NCBI GenBank assembly: GCA_036897445.1
Contig: JAYMTL010000046.1
Location: 1-64,000 of the forward strand
Source of the DNA: Pelargonium tetragonum
Taxonomy: Eukaryota > Streptophyta > Magnoliopsida > Geraniales > Geraniaceae
Length of the DNA: 64,000 bases
Reading direction: 5' to 3'
Below the pieces are notes generated by a model that was not told the origin of the DNA, searched no databases, and saw nothing but the letters and a program-made list of their open reading frames with translations. Positions 39,101-53,583 of this stretch are shown here, piece after piece. A program made the translations under genes and the position numbers. The number at the start of each line of letters is the position of its first letter. Within the stretch, counting starts at the first letter, position 1.

Positions 39101-42100
39101 AAGTTCTGAGGCAAAAATAGAAATTTTAGAAGTCGGGATTTTTACCTTTTATTTGAGCGGTAGTCTTATTCTAAATCTGGTAAACTTATTTAAATCTTTA
39201 AAAAGAGGGATATAGAACTAGGACCTACTTTATGTATCTATAAACTAATTTAGTTTTTTTAATCTCTAAACCTACAGGGAACTCCGAGCGTAGCAAATAA
39301 AATTTTTGCAAAGTCAACTTTCAAATAAAGAAAACTCTTAAAGGGGCTCCCCTAGTAAGTCAACAAAAGGTTCTTACGATCTCGCTTGAAATGAAAATGG
39401 GTCAAATATCCGGATAAGTAAAATCCAAATTAATAGTTAAATAGATAGGGAAAAATTAAGGTTACTTTATAATAATATAATAGCAGTATTACGCAATCTG
39501 GGGTTCATTTTACAGTACGCAGCACTTACTTTGATTCATGCAGTAGCTAACATCCACTTAACAACTAAGAAAGAAATTAAAAGAGACTCTCCGGTTTTCT
39601 ATTTTAAAATATACATAGTTACCCCTTTTTAATCTATGAGCTGCACGCAACTTGCACTTTTTCCTTTGTTTGTATTCCTCAAGAATATTTTAAGGATTGG
39701 TTGCTTCGTCTCGTACTAATAAAGAAAGACTTGGATAGAAGTAATTAAAGATAGTGGTATCTTTTACTTATGCTAGGAAAGATAAAAAATGAGTAAAAAA
39801 TCCTCTAAAACTTGTATAGTAAATTTAGGGTTTTGGACCCCCGCAATGAAATTTAAGTACTTATGCTAAACAAGGGTTTTTAGAAAGCTTCTACTAGTGT
39901 ATAAATTAAAAGAAGGTTTCTATCTTCTATGAGAGCTGCATCTCAGAATTCTAGGCGGGTATCAATACTATATTAAACAAGAGTCTTATTAGTAACACAA
40001 CTCCTAAAAATAGGGTCATAACTTAGGAGACTTCTTAAAGTAAAGTGAAACTATATGAATTTTTACAAAGCTCTTCCGTACTAAACCGGAATCTCTACTT
40101 GCCATAAAATGGAAGCTCTTAAAAAGATTCAGTAACGTTAAACCAATAAAGCACTTCACGCATTCATATTCTATAAGTCGAGAAAACCCCTATTTAAAAC
40201 TAAATACTAATTCCACAAAATTTTGTGTTGTACTCTCTTTTGCTTTTGGACTACGGCTTCCGTGAGTAAGGACTAACCCTACTTAGGAAAAGCAAATTTT
40301 GTTTATCTGGCATAAAGTTTGTAAGAGGAGCTGCTTAAAAAGGAAAGGTATGGCGTGTTTGAATCTACGTTTAGTATCCAAAACTTTAGGTATTATCAGG
40401 CAAAGGGTTTGATTTTATTTATAAGATGTATTTTTACAGATACCCTGTTACAGGACATACAACTTATTATAGGGCTACCTGGTGTTTTTATTGAGAATTT
40501 TAGCTAATAACAAATTTTGAAATATCTTTGCTAATTTACACGGGTGGTAAACTTCTATTAAGGCGATAAGAGTAGCTTAGTGGGGCTTGGAGTTAGGACC
40601 CGGTAAAAATGCTCCATGGGGTGTTCCACGTGTTATCAGCAAAGCCTGCATAAAGGAAGGTTTTTTACTCAGCAGGATGCCCTGTATAACGAAAACCCAT
40701 TATTATAAGCAGGTTATCCGGAAAAGCGCTTATTCTATTTATAGTAGACCCCTGCCCGAAAGGCCTCTTTTTTTAGTAGCTTTACAAACTTAGGAAATCC
40801 AAGTTTATCCATTTGACTTAATACAATACTTGAGTGCTAGTAGTTTTCGTAGGGACCCGCATTTTAATTAAAAAGGCTTTAACTTGTGAAAGTATGCAGA
40901 ATATACTGCTTATCGCTACTTACACCACAAGAAGGTTTTGGGGATTTTCCCGATCTAATCAAACCAAGGTAGGTATACTACCGAACCCCAATTACTAATA
41001 TATTTATTCACTCCCTTTCTTCAAATAGCCAAGGATTCGCATAAATAAGAGGATTTAATAACAAAAATTTTGCCCCTTTAAGGAAATCCGCGTTCTCTAC
41101 TTATTTATTATGTATAATTTTGTTGAGCTGCTATAGAAATTGAAATTTGAAAGTCCTTTTTAGGTATAGGTATACTTGTTTATCTCTATTTTTTCTTGGG
41201 TCCTACCTAGAGTAGTACTAAATTACTAGCATTGACCCGTATTCCTTCTAAGGAGTTTATACAAGAATCCAGTATAAAAGGAAAAGGGAGCGCTTTTTGG
41301 AATTATATAAAGATAAAGAGAATTGTTCGAACAATAAATGTACATATGTAAAAAGGATGCTACTAAATCTCGTAATTAAATTCGGGATTTTGCTAAACGA
41401 TAATATAGAAATTTCTTTAAGTTCAAGCTTAAAATCCGTTCAGTGCCCTTTTCTTTCTTTTATTCCTGAGGAATTCGGTTTTAAACTCAAGTTAACAAAC
41501 TAGGAACAATTCTATATAAATTATAGCCCCGGGCTAAATAAGGAACCCCAGACCCTGACATTCCTAATAGAGCAGCAAAAAGTACTACACTCCTATATTA
41601 TGTATTATGTTTGTTTTAGAACCCCAACCCTATACCCCGAAAATCTGCTAAGGAGTAATCCCTATATTTCTTTTTCCAGAAAGTCTCGTTGTAAAGATTT
41701 CGAAGTAATAATTAAGAGTCTCGCGCAGTAGTACTAGAATCCCTGCTTGCACTTTAAGCGGAAGTTAAACTTCAGTATATGCAGGAAACTGTACAGTAAC
41801 AAATTAGAGTTTCTTTTTACTAGCGCGGGATTTTTGTTTGGAAGCGGGAGAATCTCAGAATTTAGTAGGATACTTTGAACTGAGTTAGCCCCTAGCGTAG
41901 AGATTTTCATTATTATCAATAGTAGATTAGGAATAGGCCAAAGGGATTGAATACTTTTTAACGTTGTGTATCAAGTTGCCCCTTTGTATTTGTTAATAAA
42001 ACGAGATTCTGTTTATGCTCGGGATCTGGGGAATCCTTGTGGGACACTCGTTTGAGTACGCTAGGAAACCTCTTAAATAAATGTCAATAAAGTTATTTGA

Positions 42101-42191
42101 ACTTTTAAAGGCCCGTGTATATAAGGTTAATCTCTCTACTGTCTAGCTTCAATTCTCAATAACTCCAAAAATTCACAAACTTCTTGCGGGC

Positions 42192-42207
42192 TCACCCTAT
42201 CACCCTA
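42192..42207. repeat. 8-base tandem duplication
   Basis: TCACCCTA occurs twice in direct succession, followed by a TATA run. Confidence 0.8.
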
Positions 42208-45200
42208 TATAGTATATATACAGGAAGCTCCTGAGTAAAATAAAGTTACAAAACTAAGAAAATAACAAACTATGGCTCCTAAAATGGCGCCGTTCTCTAC
42301 AAATTTCTTAGCAGCAAAAAGGGAGGTTATCTAAATAGAAATAGACTAAACTCTTCTACTTACACTTTAATACTGGGCTACCCATGAGAAAAAAAGAAAA
42401 GTGGAGTACAATCCATTATACCAGGAATGCCAGTATAGCAGAGCTTCCATATGCCCGATCTCTTTATGTAACTTTAATTGCTTCTATACTTTATTTAGTG
42501 AGATATAAACTGGATTAAAATTGTGTACAACCTCTTCTCGTAACAATATACTATAGAAAGAGTTTCACTTTATTTCTGGTAAGATACAGCTTTGAGATAT
42601 CTATCGCTTTTATCTATAAAAATTGCCCCTTTGTATTTGATATTAGGGAATGTACTAAAAAACAGGGATACTAAAGGTTTCTCTTGCTAAAAAGGACACC
42701 CTACCTAAGAGTCCCTGAGATTAGAACCCTCGACTTTTTTATCCGGTAAAAAGGATAAACTATAGCTTGAATTGTTTAAAAAAGCGCTTATTTATTGTAT
42801 GTACACTTGCCCTTACTTAAAGTAAAAAGGGGTCTAATTTTACTCAATCAACTAATACTAACCCACTTAGTTATGCTTTGATTTACTCCGGATTTTTAGT
42901 TAATTCCATTCAAAGGATTTGACCCCCCCGTTTTTTATTACAAATATTGAATCTTATATTGTATGGGTATGGCCGAACCCACAGTAGGAAGGAATTCTTA
43001 TTTATTATTTCTATATTTATCAGGTTTTTACACAACAAAAGAGCACAAAGACAAAGAAGGCCGCCTTATAATCCGTTTGGTGCACAGCCTATTCCTGTTT
43101 TCAATGAGATTTAATATAAGGGAAATTCGATATGTAAGGGTTTTATAGGATATTTTTTTTACAATGAGGCTAATTTTTATGTAAATACTATATCTTGATT
43201 CCGGGATATATTATCTTATAGTGAAAACCCTGCCCAAGAAGTGTATATAAGTAAGACCTCTTGTTTAAATTAAAAGGGAGTCTATTCAACTAAAAAAATG
43301 TTACAAAATTATCTAGTGAGTTCAGACTTATTTAGTATAATTCAGGAGTTACAAGTCCTTTAAAACTAAGGCAATTCTTTTTATAGTCGATCGCAAAGAT
43401 TTTGCGCGTAAAATTCTTTAGTTTCTTACTCATGCTATCTATATGGAAGGGGTCCTTTTGAACAAAAGTAGACTTCAATTCACAAAAGGCTAACTCTTCC
43501 ACACTCTTTGCCCCGCCTGCTTCTTAGCAAAACATAAAATTAGGATTCCCTGTTAGGTAAGGGCTTTACTATATACTGGTTTTTTATATTTACTTATAAA
43601 CCCCCTGTAAAAAGGCAAATCTTAAGGCTGGTAAAAAAAAGCATATGTGGAGGCATTATCAAAGTCCTGTTATAGGTAAAACAAAGGTCTTAGAAAAACA
43701 TTTTAAACTATTCTACGTATTAGTTCTTTTGAGCACTAATCAGTAAAGTGGGAATACTAAAAACCGAGGATTCCCTCTTATTTATTTAGCAGCGTATTCT
43801 ATTAATATAATAAAGATTTTAATGAAAAGCCTTTCTGATAACATTAATGCCGAAATTTATAGCTTTTAGTAACCTGGATAAAAGGAAAAGGTAGATCCAG
43901 GCTTAGGCAATAAAAGGCGATAGAATTTGTAAGTAGCTAGAGAATAATCTAGATTTTCAACGAGTCTAACTAATTTTAAGAGAGTTACACTTAGAACCCC
44001 TTGCTTACCCTTTACTAAGCAAGTTATACCTAAAGGGTGCCCCTTCTAGTCAGGATTATCCGTAAATGACATTACTCTGGAAACTCATAAGTAATAGCAA
44101 TATCTGGATTAGTAAAAGCTCTGCGTGCCTCTCCTGGAAGAGACAAAAGTCCTAAGTTTACTAGAGAGAATATCTTACTCTCTTTTGCTTGGCTAAAATG
44201 AGATATTCTAACCCCTTAAACTAACAATGTAACAAGAATATTTAAACTAGATATTAGATATATATATAATAAAAAGACTCAACTTTTGAATGCTCGATAA
44301 ATGTTATACCCGTTTTTTAAATCTAAACGTCTACACTGCAATTAGGATTCCGTCATAGCTTTAAATATTCCCTATGTAGTTTTTCATAAAGAGCTCCTCT
44401 TTTCACTCCTTTTATTTTAGGTGAGGGGTTTTTAGTGTAATGGTCTTTCTAGAGAAGTTTTGCTCTATATCGAAAGAGTATTAAGTTATAAAGTGTAAAA
44501 AATACAAGGTCCCTAAATAATCTTTTTCAGTAGTTAGCGTATGCCTAGGCAAAACAAAGTACACAAGCACAGGGTCCCTTAGGAGCAAGCCCTCCCTGGT
44601 CGACTACATTGGTAACCTTACTTGAACAAATTACAGCATTGGTTTGATCTGGTTTTATTTAACGGTGAAACTTGGAAATTAATAAGGAATAAGGAGTCGA
44701 GTTCTATACTATCATTTAACCAATGACATTCAATACGTTGAATGCTCGCGGAACTTTTGAGTGAGTAAAATACTCTTATCTAGCATTGCTTATTATATCA
44801 TCTTTGATCTTTTATATTCTTAAATTTTTACGGTTTACAGTTGGAAACTCATCAGCCAATAAATCCTGTTAATTTTATCTTGCTTTCTTTTACTGGATTC
44901 TTTTCAAGCGGGCTCTCTAAAATAGATATTACTCCGCAATCGTGTCATGGTGCCGACTCTACTAAGCACAAAAGATTTTATACCGAAATAGAGGAAATAT
45001 CTATTTTGTACTCGAGCCCCTTACCATTCCAAATAAGGGTAATGCCCAAGACTAGCCTTTTATTGAGATACTACATGAACACAGCGAAAAAATAACAACA
45101 AAACACAATAGTATTCATTTAGGCAACATAGATAGGACCTATTAGCTGCCAAGCTAGTCTCCTCGTCAATTTGATTCACTTGAGTTTTGTTCCTTACTTA

Positions 45201-48200
45201 ATTTTTAAAAAGTACTGAAGGAGATTGGGTTGCAGTAAACTCCGTATAATAAAGACCAAACCTTGTTTTATTTATAGCAGAACAATAGAATTTCATAAAT
45301 GTCTCTTATGTGTGTGAATTATTTTGAAAAAAAAAAACCTAGGCCCTTTTTTAGAATTCCTAAGAATTTTTTATACTTCTTCGATACCTCCATTTATTTT
45401 ATACTGCCCTTTTCCCGAGGTAAATCAATATTAAAACGGGTGTCTGGGCTTATTTTGTACGGTTACCCTCTATTTTGTGTATCTTTACGAACAAGTCTTG
45501 ATCTGAGAGTCCTAGTATGAAACAAGAAAAGTGGTCTTCTTCCAACTTACTAGAGCTTTTCTCTATTAGAGTGCCAAATTATACGCAGATGATAATATCT
45601 ATTAGTTTAAAGGAATCACTTATATAAAAAAGGGTTTATAGCTTTAGGACTTTCAAAAAAGAAAGTGAAAGGTGGGATAATGAAAGGAAAACTCAAAGGG
45701 GGTTCCTTTTACGGATGCAACAGAAAAATCTAGTACACGAGTGTGAAGAAGGTCAGGTATGTATAGAACAGATGCCGAGGATTATCTACCGTCTTATAAG
45801 GTAAACCCGTTTTTATTAAGATTGGACTTACAGGGTTCAAGCTTTATTAAGCTCTAAAAAGCCTTGAAGTTATTGTGATTTTCACTGCACTAATTGACGA
45901 GGAGGGAGTCCTTTTCTGAATAACATTTGTACTTTCAGACCTATAAACAAAAAATTAGTATAAGTATTCCCAGATTTAATAGTTAAATAAATTGGCATAA
46001 CATAAGTTTTTAGAGACTGAAACCGAGAGTTCAAATCGTCTCAAAGCGTAACTTGGAGAAGAGCTAAAAATGTCTTCTAGAATTCTAACTAAACTTCGGT
46101 AAAATTTATAAAAAGGAGATCGCGAAAAAAGAATAATAGTTATGAATTCTTGTTGAATTACCAGAAAGAAAGATAAGAGTAGGTACTAGTAAGATACTGA
46201 AATCGAAGGATTTAGTACGAGATAGCTTCGAACCCGGTAAATAAACAACACCGCCTTAAGGACTTTAAAAGGATAAACTGTAATTCAAATACCAAGCAAA
46301 ATTTGAAAAAAAAAAAATTATCGCCCAAGCGAAACTATATATCGCTCCTACTAGATATTACCCCTTTGTTATTTATGGTAGAATCAAAAACTCTTTTTAG
46401 TGATAGAATATCAAGATTAATCTGAGGAAGATAATTTAGTGATAAGGCCCTATCAAAAGAAGTTGATCTCAAAATGCTGAACTATATCTAAGAAAATCAG
46501 TTAGTTATTCGTAGGGAAATATTTATTTCTTGTTAAAATGGAATACTTTTACCTTACCTGTTATAAGTTTATCCAACCGGCGATGGCAATATCCCTATAA
46601 TTGAGACTATAGGAAACCCTTATTTAGCTATTTACATAGAGTACCTACTCTCTAAAAGCCCTTGTATAATATTGTCATTTTATATTACAAGCAACGGGGC
46701 AAGCGCCCTCTTTTAAAGATAGCTATAGAAGCAAGTGTTCAAAATCTATTACGCAAATAAAGTTATAACTATGGTCTGCTCATGAATATATTAAAGACCC
46801 CTTCCGTTAGGCAGCTTTAGGAATTACATAAAAGTTCCCACTAAATTATCAAAAATTTTTTTCCTTTTAAGGATTCCTTATAAGTGTTAGTTAGGTAAGT
46901 AAAGGGTAAGATTAAACTAAAAGAGAATTTTTTAATTGTGGAATGAGCCCTTGATAAAATCCACTGCAATTATGTATGTTATACTAATTCATAATTGTTA
47001 GAAGCTTAGACAACTCTCTCAAATATTGTTTTTACTTTTTCCATAACTAGCTGGCTGAACTATTTGCCTAGACTCACTGATAATAAGTATCCCTTAGGAC
47101 TACCCCACCTCCTACCCTTGTCTCGCATTTTGAAAGCCTGAAGTTTAACTAAAAACTTAAAAGTCTAAGTTTGCTTGAATTTAGTATTTAATATCAAGAT
47201 TATACTTACGGGACCCCGCACAGTTTGGGTTTATAATATATTCTTTCTTGATATTTTTTGATTTAATGTTTAGCAATTAAAAGGTTCTGGACTCTTTTTT
47301 TAAAAAGGGGGCAATTTCGCGGAGGCTGGTATTCGTAAACTCCAACTTGGATGTACTTTGTTCGTCTCTAACTTTTAGAGTTAGGATAAGGCATTTCTAT
47401 AAAAATTCTTTTTATATAGTCTATCCTTTTACAAGCTCCTATTCAAAGTAATTGAGACCGGCCTTAGTTTAGTAGCTTTCTTTTTTATATTATTATCCGT
47501 TACTTTTAGTATTATTACAATTAGACTCTGACTTTTTAATCTTATCTTTGCAAAACTCATATTCATAGAAATGTGTAGTCTTTTTTGCGAATACATATAG
47601 GGAATCCACTAAGTTAAGTAGAAATTAAAGGTAGTTATTGTAAGGACTCAAAGAACTTAGGGGTATTTTACGGATCTTTATTTTTGCGGCAAACCCTGTT
47701 ATATAGCATGATATATAATGTACAGGCATCCTGCGTCCTTTTTTGTTTATAGAATTGGGGGTTAGGCTGCTGTAAGAAAAGCAGGAGTTCTTAGGATATT
47801 TCGGGTAGAGAATCCCAGAAAAGCGAAAGATTGATAATAGGAACTCAGAAAAACGGGGTTTTCTTGGAGTTATACTAAACTTTACGACAAGCTGTTTGTT
47901 AGTTGTTAAACTCTGGAATTGAAGATTAAAGCGGGTTGCTAGATAATATTATAGTATCTAAAAGTTTTTTGTGTGTGAAAATAATATAAGTTAACATTAT
48001 CTACAAAAGGCACTAACCAAAATTAAGGTGCTCAGATACGAGGTAAACCTCGGTTCTTTTTCTTATCCAGTAATTAAATTAATTGTGGGCCTGTTGTTAC
48101 CAGACTAAAATCAGATCACAGATAAATAATAAGTATAAGTTTTTACAGAATCTTTTATAAATAATGGGATGTATCGAGGTATATTCCAAATTACAGAGAC

Positions 48201-48332
48201 TCCCTTCTGCGACCTTCGAAAGTTATGAAAGAGATATCCCGTCTTAGGATAGGACCCCCTTATTGGGTAAGAAATTTCTAAATTTTTGGTACAATATATT
48301 AAACGTTTTAAAGCTTTCGGGTAGGGTTTTAG

Positions 48333-48346
48333 TATCGGATATCGGA
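48333..48346. repeat. 7-base tandem duplication
   Basis: TATCGGA occurs twice in direct succession. Confidence 0.75.
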
Positions 48347-51131
48347 TTCTCCTTGGGTCATACTAAACTACGTTTTTAAACTAAGGATTCCTCTTAATTT
48401 ATTCGAAGAAGTGGTTATCATCTCTCTCTAGTTTTTAATACAAGACTACTCCCCCTTTGGTAATAAAGGCTTCTAAAGAAGCAGTTTCCCTTTTGTTCAA
48501 ATAGAGGGTTGGATTAAGACTTTTTAAGTAGGACCTCAAGGCGCGGAACACAGTATTTTCAAAAAAAGAGTCTAAAGCGGGGGCTGCCCCAAAACAAGGG
48601 TTTTAAAAATAGCATAACCACCCGCCGGGTGCACACTACCTACGGTTGCAAGTCGATAGTAATTAGGTGCTTCTCTACTAATGATTTTTTTAAGTACTCC
48701 AACGATAGGACAAATATCTCCTTGCTGAACCTAGACCGCCGGGAAAAGTCAAAAAGTCACTATAAGAATCTAAATAGGTTACTTTTCTCTATTTGTTGTT
48801 AGTACTTAGCAGCTATATTCTAAATCCGTACTTCTGTTTCAGTATATAAAGGTTTCTATACTATTAAATAAAAACTGTGAAAAATCTACTATTGGAGGCT
48901 ATAACTAAAAATACAACTGAACAAGAATATCTAGAAGTGTGGGTATCCTGTCATAATATCTTATGAGCTCTCTGACCAAGAATTGCTCAGCTTTTGCTTT
49001 TAATTGGAATCTCATTGATAAAGGACAATCCTGAGAAGAGGAGGAACTATACTTATTTAACTTAGGACTCTTAGCCTAGTCCACCGTTCTAGGGTGCGTA
49101 AATCTAGTGTAGAGCTTTTCTGTACGAATATTGGAAAAGAACTTCTTCTATAAGTGTTTTTTTGATAACATCCCTTTTTCTAAGCATGGAGGAGGACTCA
49201 AAATAGATTTTTAGGAAAGCATTAAGTAGACCACCATGGCACAAGTACAAACTTGGTTTTTAATATAGTTAGGGCTAAGTATGGGATTACAGCGAATACT
49301 AATAGTGGATCTCTCTATCATGAGGATATATAGGATTCAGGATTTATGGGTTCTTATAAAAAAAGAATTTTTTTTACTAGGGTAAGAAAATCAAACCTTT
49401 TACACATACAAGCAAGTAATACTACTCCAATTTGATTAGGGCTAAACTCTTCTTTTAGGATTTAGATTGCCGGAAATTTCCTTAAGAATTTTTGATACAG
49501 CCAGAGAGAAATTATACTAATAAAGCTTTTACAAAGCGCTACCCCTTGCCTTTAATAAACTTAAGAGAATTCTTCACAAATTAGAACCTCAAGTAGATGG
49601 AAGCTACCTGTAGGTACTAAAAAGGGGGGTAAAGGGAACTGATCCTATTCTTTTATTCTAATCATAGATGGGACCAAAAGATTTACCTGTTTTATAGAAG
49701 GATCCTTATTCTAGAGTGTTTTCAGCTGCTTTTATTTGTATTCAGTAGTCTAGGAAGTTGCAAAAAAAAACTTAATTGGATTTTCTAAATTATAGTAAAT
49801 ATTCTACTTCTGCAGATGCTCCGGTAAAAACGTTTGTAGTTCCGTTAGGTATAATGTAGGTCTCAGGGCATATAGGTTGAACTTGAAATAAATAGTGTAA
49901 TCTCTTTTTTGGAATTCATAGAGAAAATCGAAGATGAATCAAAGAGCAATGTAGCATCTATTTCATTGTTATGCTACCAGTTCAGAGTAGAAGTTCAAGT
50001 TAGTCATTTTTATAGTTAGATACAAGGACTAATTCCTCAAGAGAGAGACTCTAGTTAAGGGTAAGAATATAAAAATTCCAAAGGATTTTTGGTTTTGAAA
50101 GCAAAAAGGAGTGAGAGGTTGTCCGACAAGAGGACTTCAATCTCAAACTAATAAAATTTAGTAAACGGCATAAAAGTAATTCTAAAGTTTATAGGTTTTC
50201 TATTTCTATACAAACTGGAAATTCTATCTGTAAAGCATTTATCGACTTCACAAGTGACCAATAAAGAACAGGAAACAACTTAATAGTATCTTATAAAAAT
50301 CTAACTCTGGCTCAGCCCTTTTTTACAATGGATTTAGAAAAAATGTATCAAATAAAAAATTACCTTACTTATAACTGCAATCGTATGACCAAGGAAAGTT
50401 CTAGTTTAAAGCATGGGTTATTCTTCTTATTATTACTTCCTCTAAAAAAGCTCTCAGGTTTAGTTCAATCTTTATAGAGTCTCACCAAGTGTAGTATACC
50501 GCCTATTGAATGAATTTTGTTTTTCTAATCAAGGTATTCTTTACTTTTGGACCTTACGGTTTTGATTATAATATAAAATCTTTTATATGTTTTTAATATT
50601 TCATAAAGGAGGATATTCGCAATTCCGAACTTTGATAATCCTCAAATTCTTTGTCTCATTTTAAAAGAGTCATATAAGTCCTGAAAGTAGAGACACAGTA
50701 AACTGACAAAGTAGCATAACTAGATTCTAGGAAGATAGCTCTTTTCTTTAATTAAAGCAGAGTCCCTTAGTACTTATTGGTTACCCGAAACCCTCACCGA
50801 AAGCCATTACCAGTATATAAGAATAGGAGTGCCTTTAAAGAGTAGAAATCCGCAAAAGCATGCAAAAAAAGGGTGCAGAGGAATTATTATTACACCAAGT
50901 ATAGTTAAATTTTAAAGGGGTAAATTCAAAGTACTGCTTTCAGGATAATCAAGGTCGAAGTGGATCCTCTTTAAATGTAATTCTAGTGTGTATTATCCAG
51001 TGAGAGGTTCTATAAGAACACACTTATAAAGTCTTTTTTCTATAGGATTGTTCCTAATCAAAAGTATCCTTTAGTAAGGCACAGTCGGAAGTCCTGTTGA
51101 GATAATTTATAGGAAAACTAAGAAACTAATT

Positions 51132-51152
51132 TAATTACATTACCTTTATCTT
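51132..51152 (-). repeat. Copy 3 of the 21-base dispersed word, inverted
   Basis: Reverse complement of the copies at 3.5 and 10.3 kb, identical over 21 bases. It lies 41-48 kb away from them in otherwise featureless spacer. Confidence 0.85.
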
Positions 51153-53571
51153 ATTGTATAATTCTTTTCTTATAAACGTATCTCTCTTTTGGATTCTTTT
51201 TCTCGCTTAGTGTTATAGTAAGATATTAAGAAGATCCGGGCTTGTTTCAGCTATATTTAATATATATTAAGTCCTTTTGAATATGTATACTTACTTCAAC
51301 TTGTTTTAAGTTATAGAGCTATACAATAACAAGCTTTGAGTAGTCGTGAGAAGAGTAGCTACCCCTCGTTGGAAAGAAAGTAATAATGCCTTGAAAGTGT
51401 CATATGATGAAAAATATATTATATAGAAAATAGACGAGTCCTCCGTTGAGTGAAGAAAAGTGAACTGAGTTAGGCTTAGGGCGGTATATGAATATTAGTA
51501 CTTATAAATGAAATCAGGAACCTTGCGAATAGAAATATCTAAAATACGTATATAAAGAAAATCTAACTGGACCTGGAAGGGGCATATAATTGAGCCCATA
51601 GCGTATTTGAGTTAAAAGTTAATCTTGTTAGGATAAGTGGTTGGTTAGTTTTAAAGTATAAGACGGGGTTTTTAAGTAGAAGTCTGAGGATTCTAATCAA
51701 GTTTTATAACCAAGGAAGGTCTAGGATACTCTAAACAAAGTCTGGTATATTCCTTTTGCGACAAATTGATTTAGAAATACTTGTTAGGGTTTCCTTGAAC
51801 CAAATACTCGGAAGAGAAAGGACTATTCCGTAAGTGCTTTTTAGAGACCTCATTCTACGGTTTTAAGGATACCCCTTAAAAAAAGATACCTGTGACTTAA
51901 ATTAACACCCCCTGCTAAGGCCGGGCTACTTAATAAAGCATTTTACCTATATTTGTTTTGTTTAGCATTGTCTATAATATAAAAAAATCCTCGATAGCAT
52001 AAATTGCTGCCTTTACGCAGAGCGGTTTTAATTAAAGGGTTTATTAACTATATTAACTAATAGAATAGTATTGGGTTAAAGAGTAACTAAGAAATATCAA
52101 GCTAAGGAAAACTAAAAGCATACACAGCTTAGCTTTATAACACGTTTAATCAAGGATAAAGAGTACAGGTTCCCAGGAGCAAGACTTTGCCGAATTCAAA
52201 TTCAGTCCTATTTTCTTTAGAATGGAGTCCGGTTTCTTTTAGGTACCGTAGTAGCTAAAGCTTAGAGAAGAGAAAAGTAGCATAGTATTTTATTAAGCAT
52301 ACCTCTAAGTCATTCGACCCTTCAAAAAGACTTAAATAGAATTTTTATTATAAAAAAAGGGTTCGTTCTTGTGCAAGAGATTTTCCTTATAAGGACTTGT
52401 AACCTAGGAGCAGAATATTCATTTCATAATTAAAGGACTCCTTTCATGAAATCAAAGTTATGAGTACGAGGAATACGAAAAAGACTTTTTCCTCATAGAT
52501 TCATGGGAGTATACTAATATATTTATGTAATAGCTTCACTTAGCCCAAATTAAATGGAAACACTTTAATGGGATTCCTTTTGTAATAGCGGACCACGATA
52601 CATGATATACTAATAAAAACAGGATATACTTTAAGAAATAAATATACGGACAGCCTTGTTATTCGAACCCAAGACCGCGAGCTCTTCCACGGCGTAATTA
52701 TAGAAAGCATAGTAAGCCTGTCAATTAACGTCCAAGAGCCCTTAGTATTATTAACTAAGGGTTCAGTTTCTGTTTGAGTTTCTTTTATTTAAGTGATTCT
52801 TGATATTTAATTCTAAAAATCTTTCAAAAACGAGGGGGTATCAGAGTAAATTTGAGCGTCAAAGTTTGTAATTAGATCTATGTAATTTACTAGGTTCTGC
52901 CCCGGGAAGAGGTCGTTTTTTTAGGGTAGAAAATTACATTACCCAATTTAAGAATAAAGTTCGAGTGTTTAAGACCTATAGAGAGTGCTCTAATAATGCT
53001 TAACCCTTCTAGTTTTAGTATTCTGATATAAACCCCCTGCTTGAATTTTCAAATCCTATTTTGCAGGCTTCCTAAGTTTAGTGGAATTCCTTTTTTTTAA
53101 GGGGTAATTTTAGGCACATGCTTAGAGTAACTAAACGGATTTGACACAATTAATGAAGTTCAATGTAATACACAGATAAACTTTGTATCTGTTATAATAT
53201 AATACCCCTGGCTTAGAAATAAATAACAGGAAAAACTTAAGAGTCGGCGCTAGGAACTCTCATGAACGAATTATAATTAAAACTCTTTTCCCAAGGCCCC
53301 TGCCTTAATAACAAAAAAGAAGAATATCTTTCCTACTTCAAAAAAAGCATTCACTCTTTGTAATTGCATAGTTTTGGGTTTCTTTATCTGATTTATTGCT
53401 TACATAAGAAAGTAAATAAACTTTAATTGAAAAGAGTTTACTTAATATAGATAGGCTGGCTAAAAAAAGGAGTGCACAAAAAACCGGAACCCTGTAAATA
53501 TACGTCTCTAGTTTATATAAACTACTAAACACTACAGCCTGCTTTTTAATAGAAACCTGTTCCTGTATAGT

Positions 53572-53583
53572 TGCGCATGCGCA
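53572..53583. other. 12-base perfect palindrome TGCGCATGCGCA
   Basis: Alternating purine-pyrimidine, GC-rich perfect palindrome in AT-rich spacer; such sequence can adopt Z-DNA. No associated gene. Confidence 0.7.

Noticed and set aside
44841-45095. 84-codon plus-strand frame starting METHQP without an ATG (TTG start)
   Set aside because: No recognised motif and no supporting context; likely chance.
46025-46045. GAGAGTTCAAATCGTCTC resembling a T arm on the plus strand
   Set aside because: The stem needs a bulge and there are no D or anticodon arms in the expected upstream region.
52655-52705. Possible T arm (GGGTTCGAAT on the minus strand) next to a GAGCTCGCGG stretch
   Set aside because: T stem pairs only in part, there is no room for an anticodon arm, and no acceptor stem is found.
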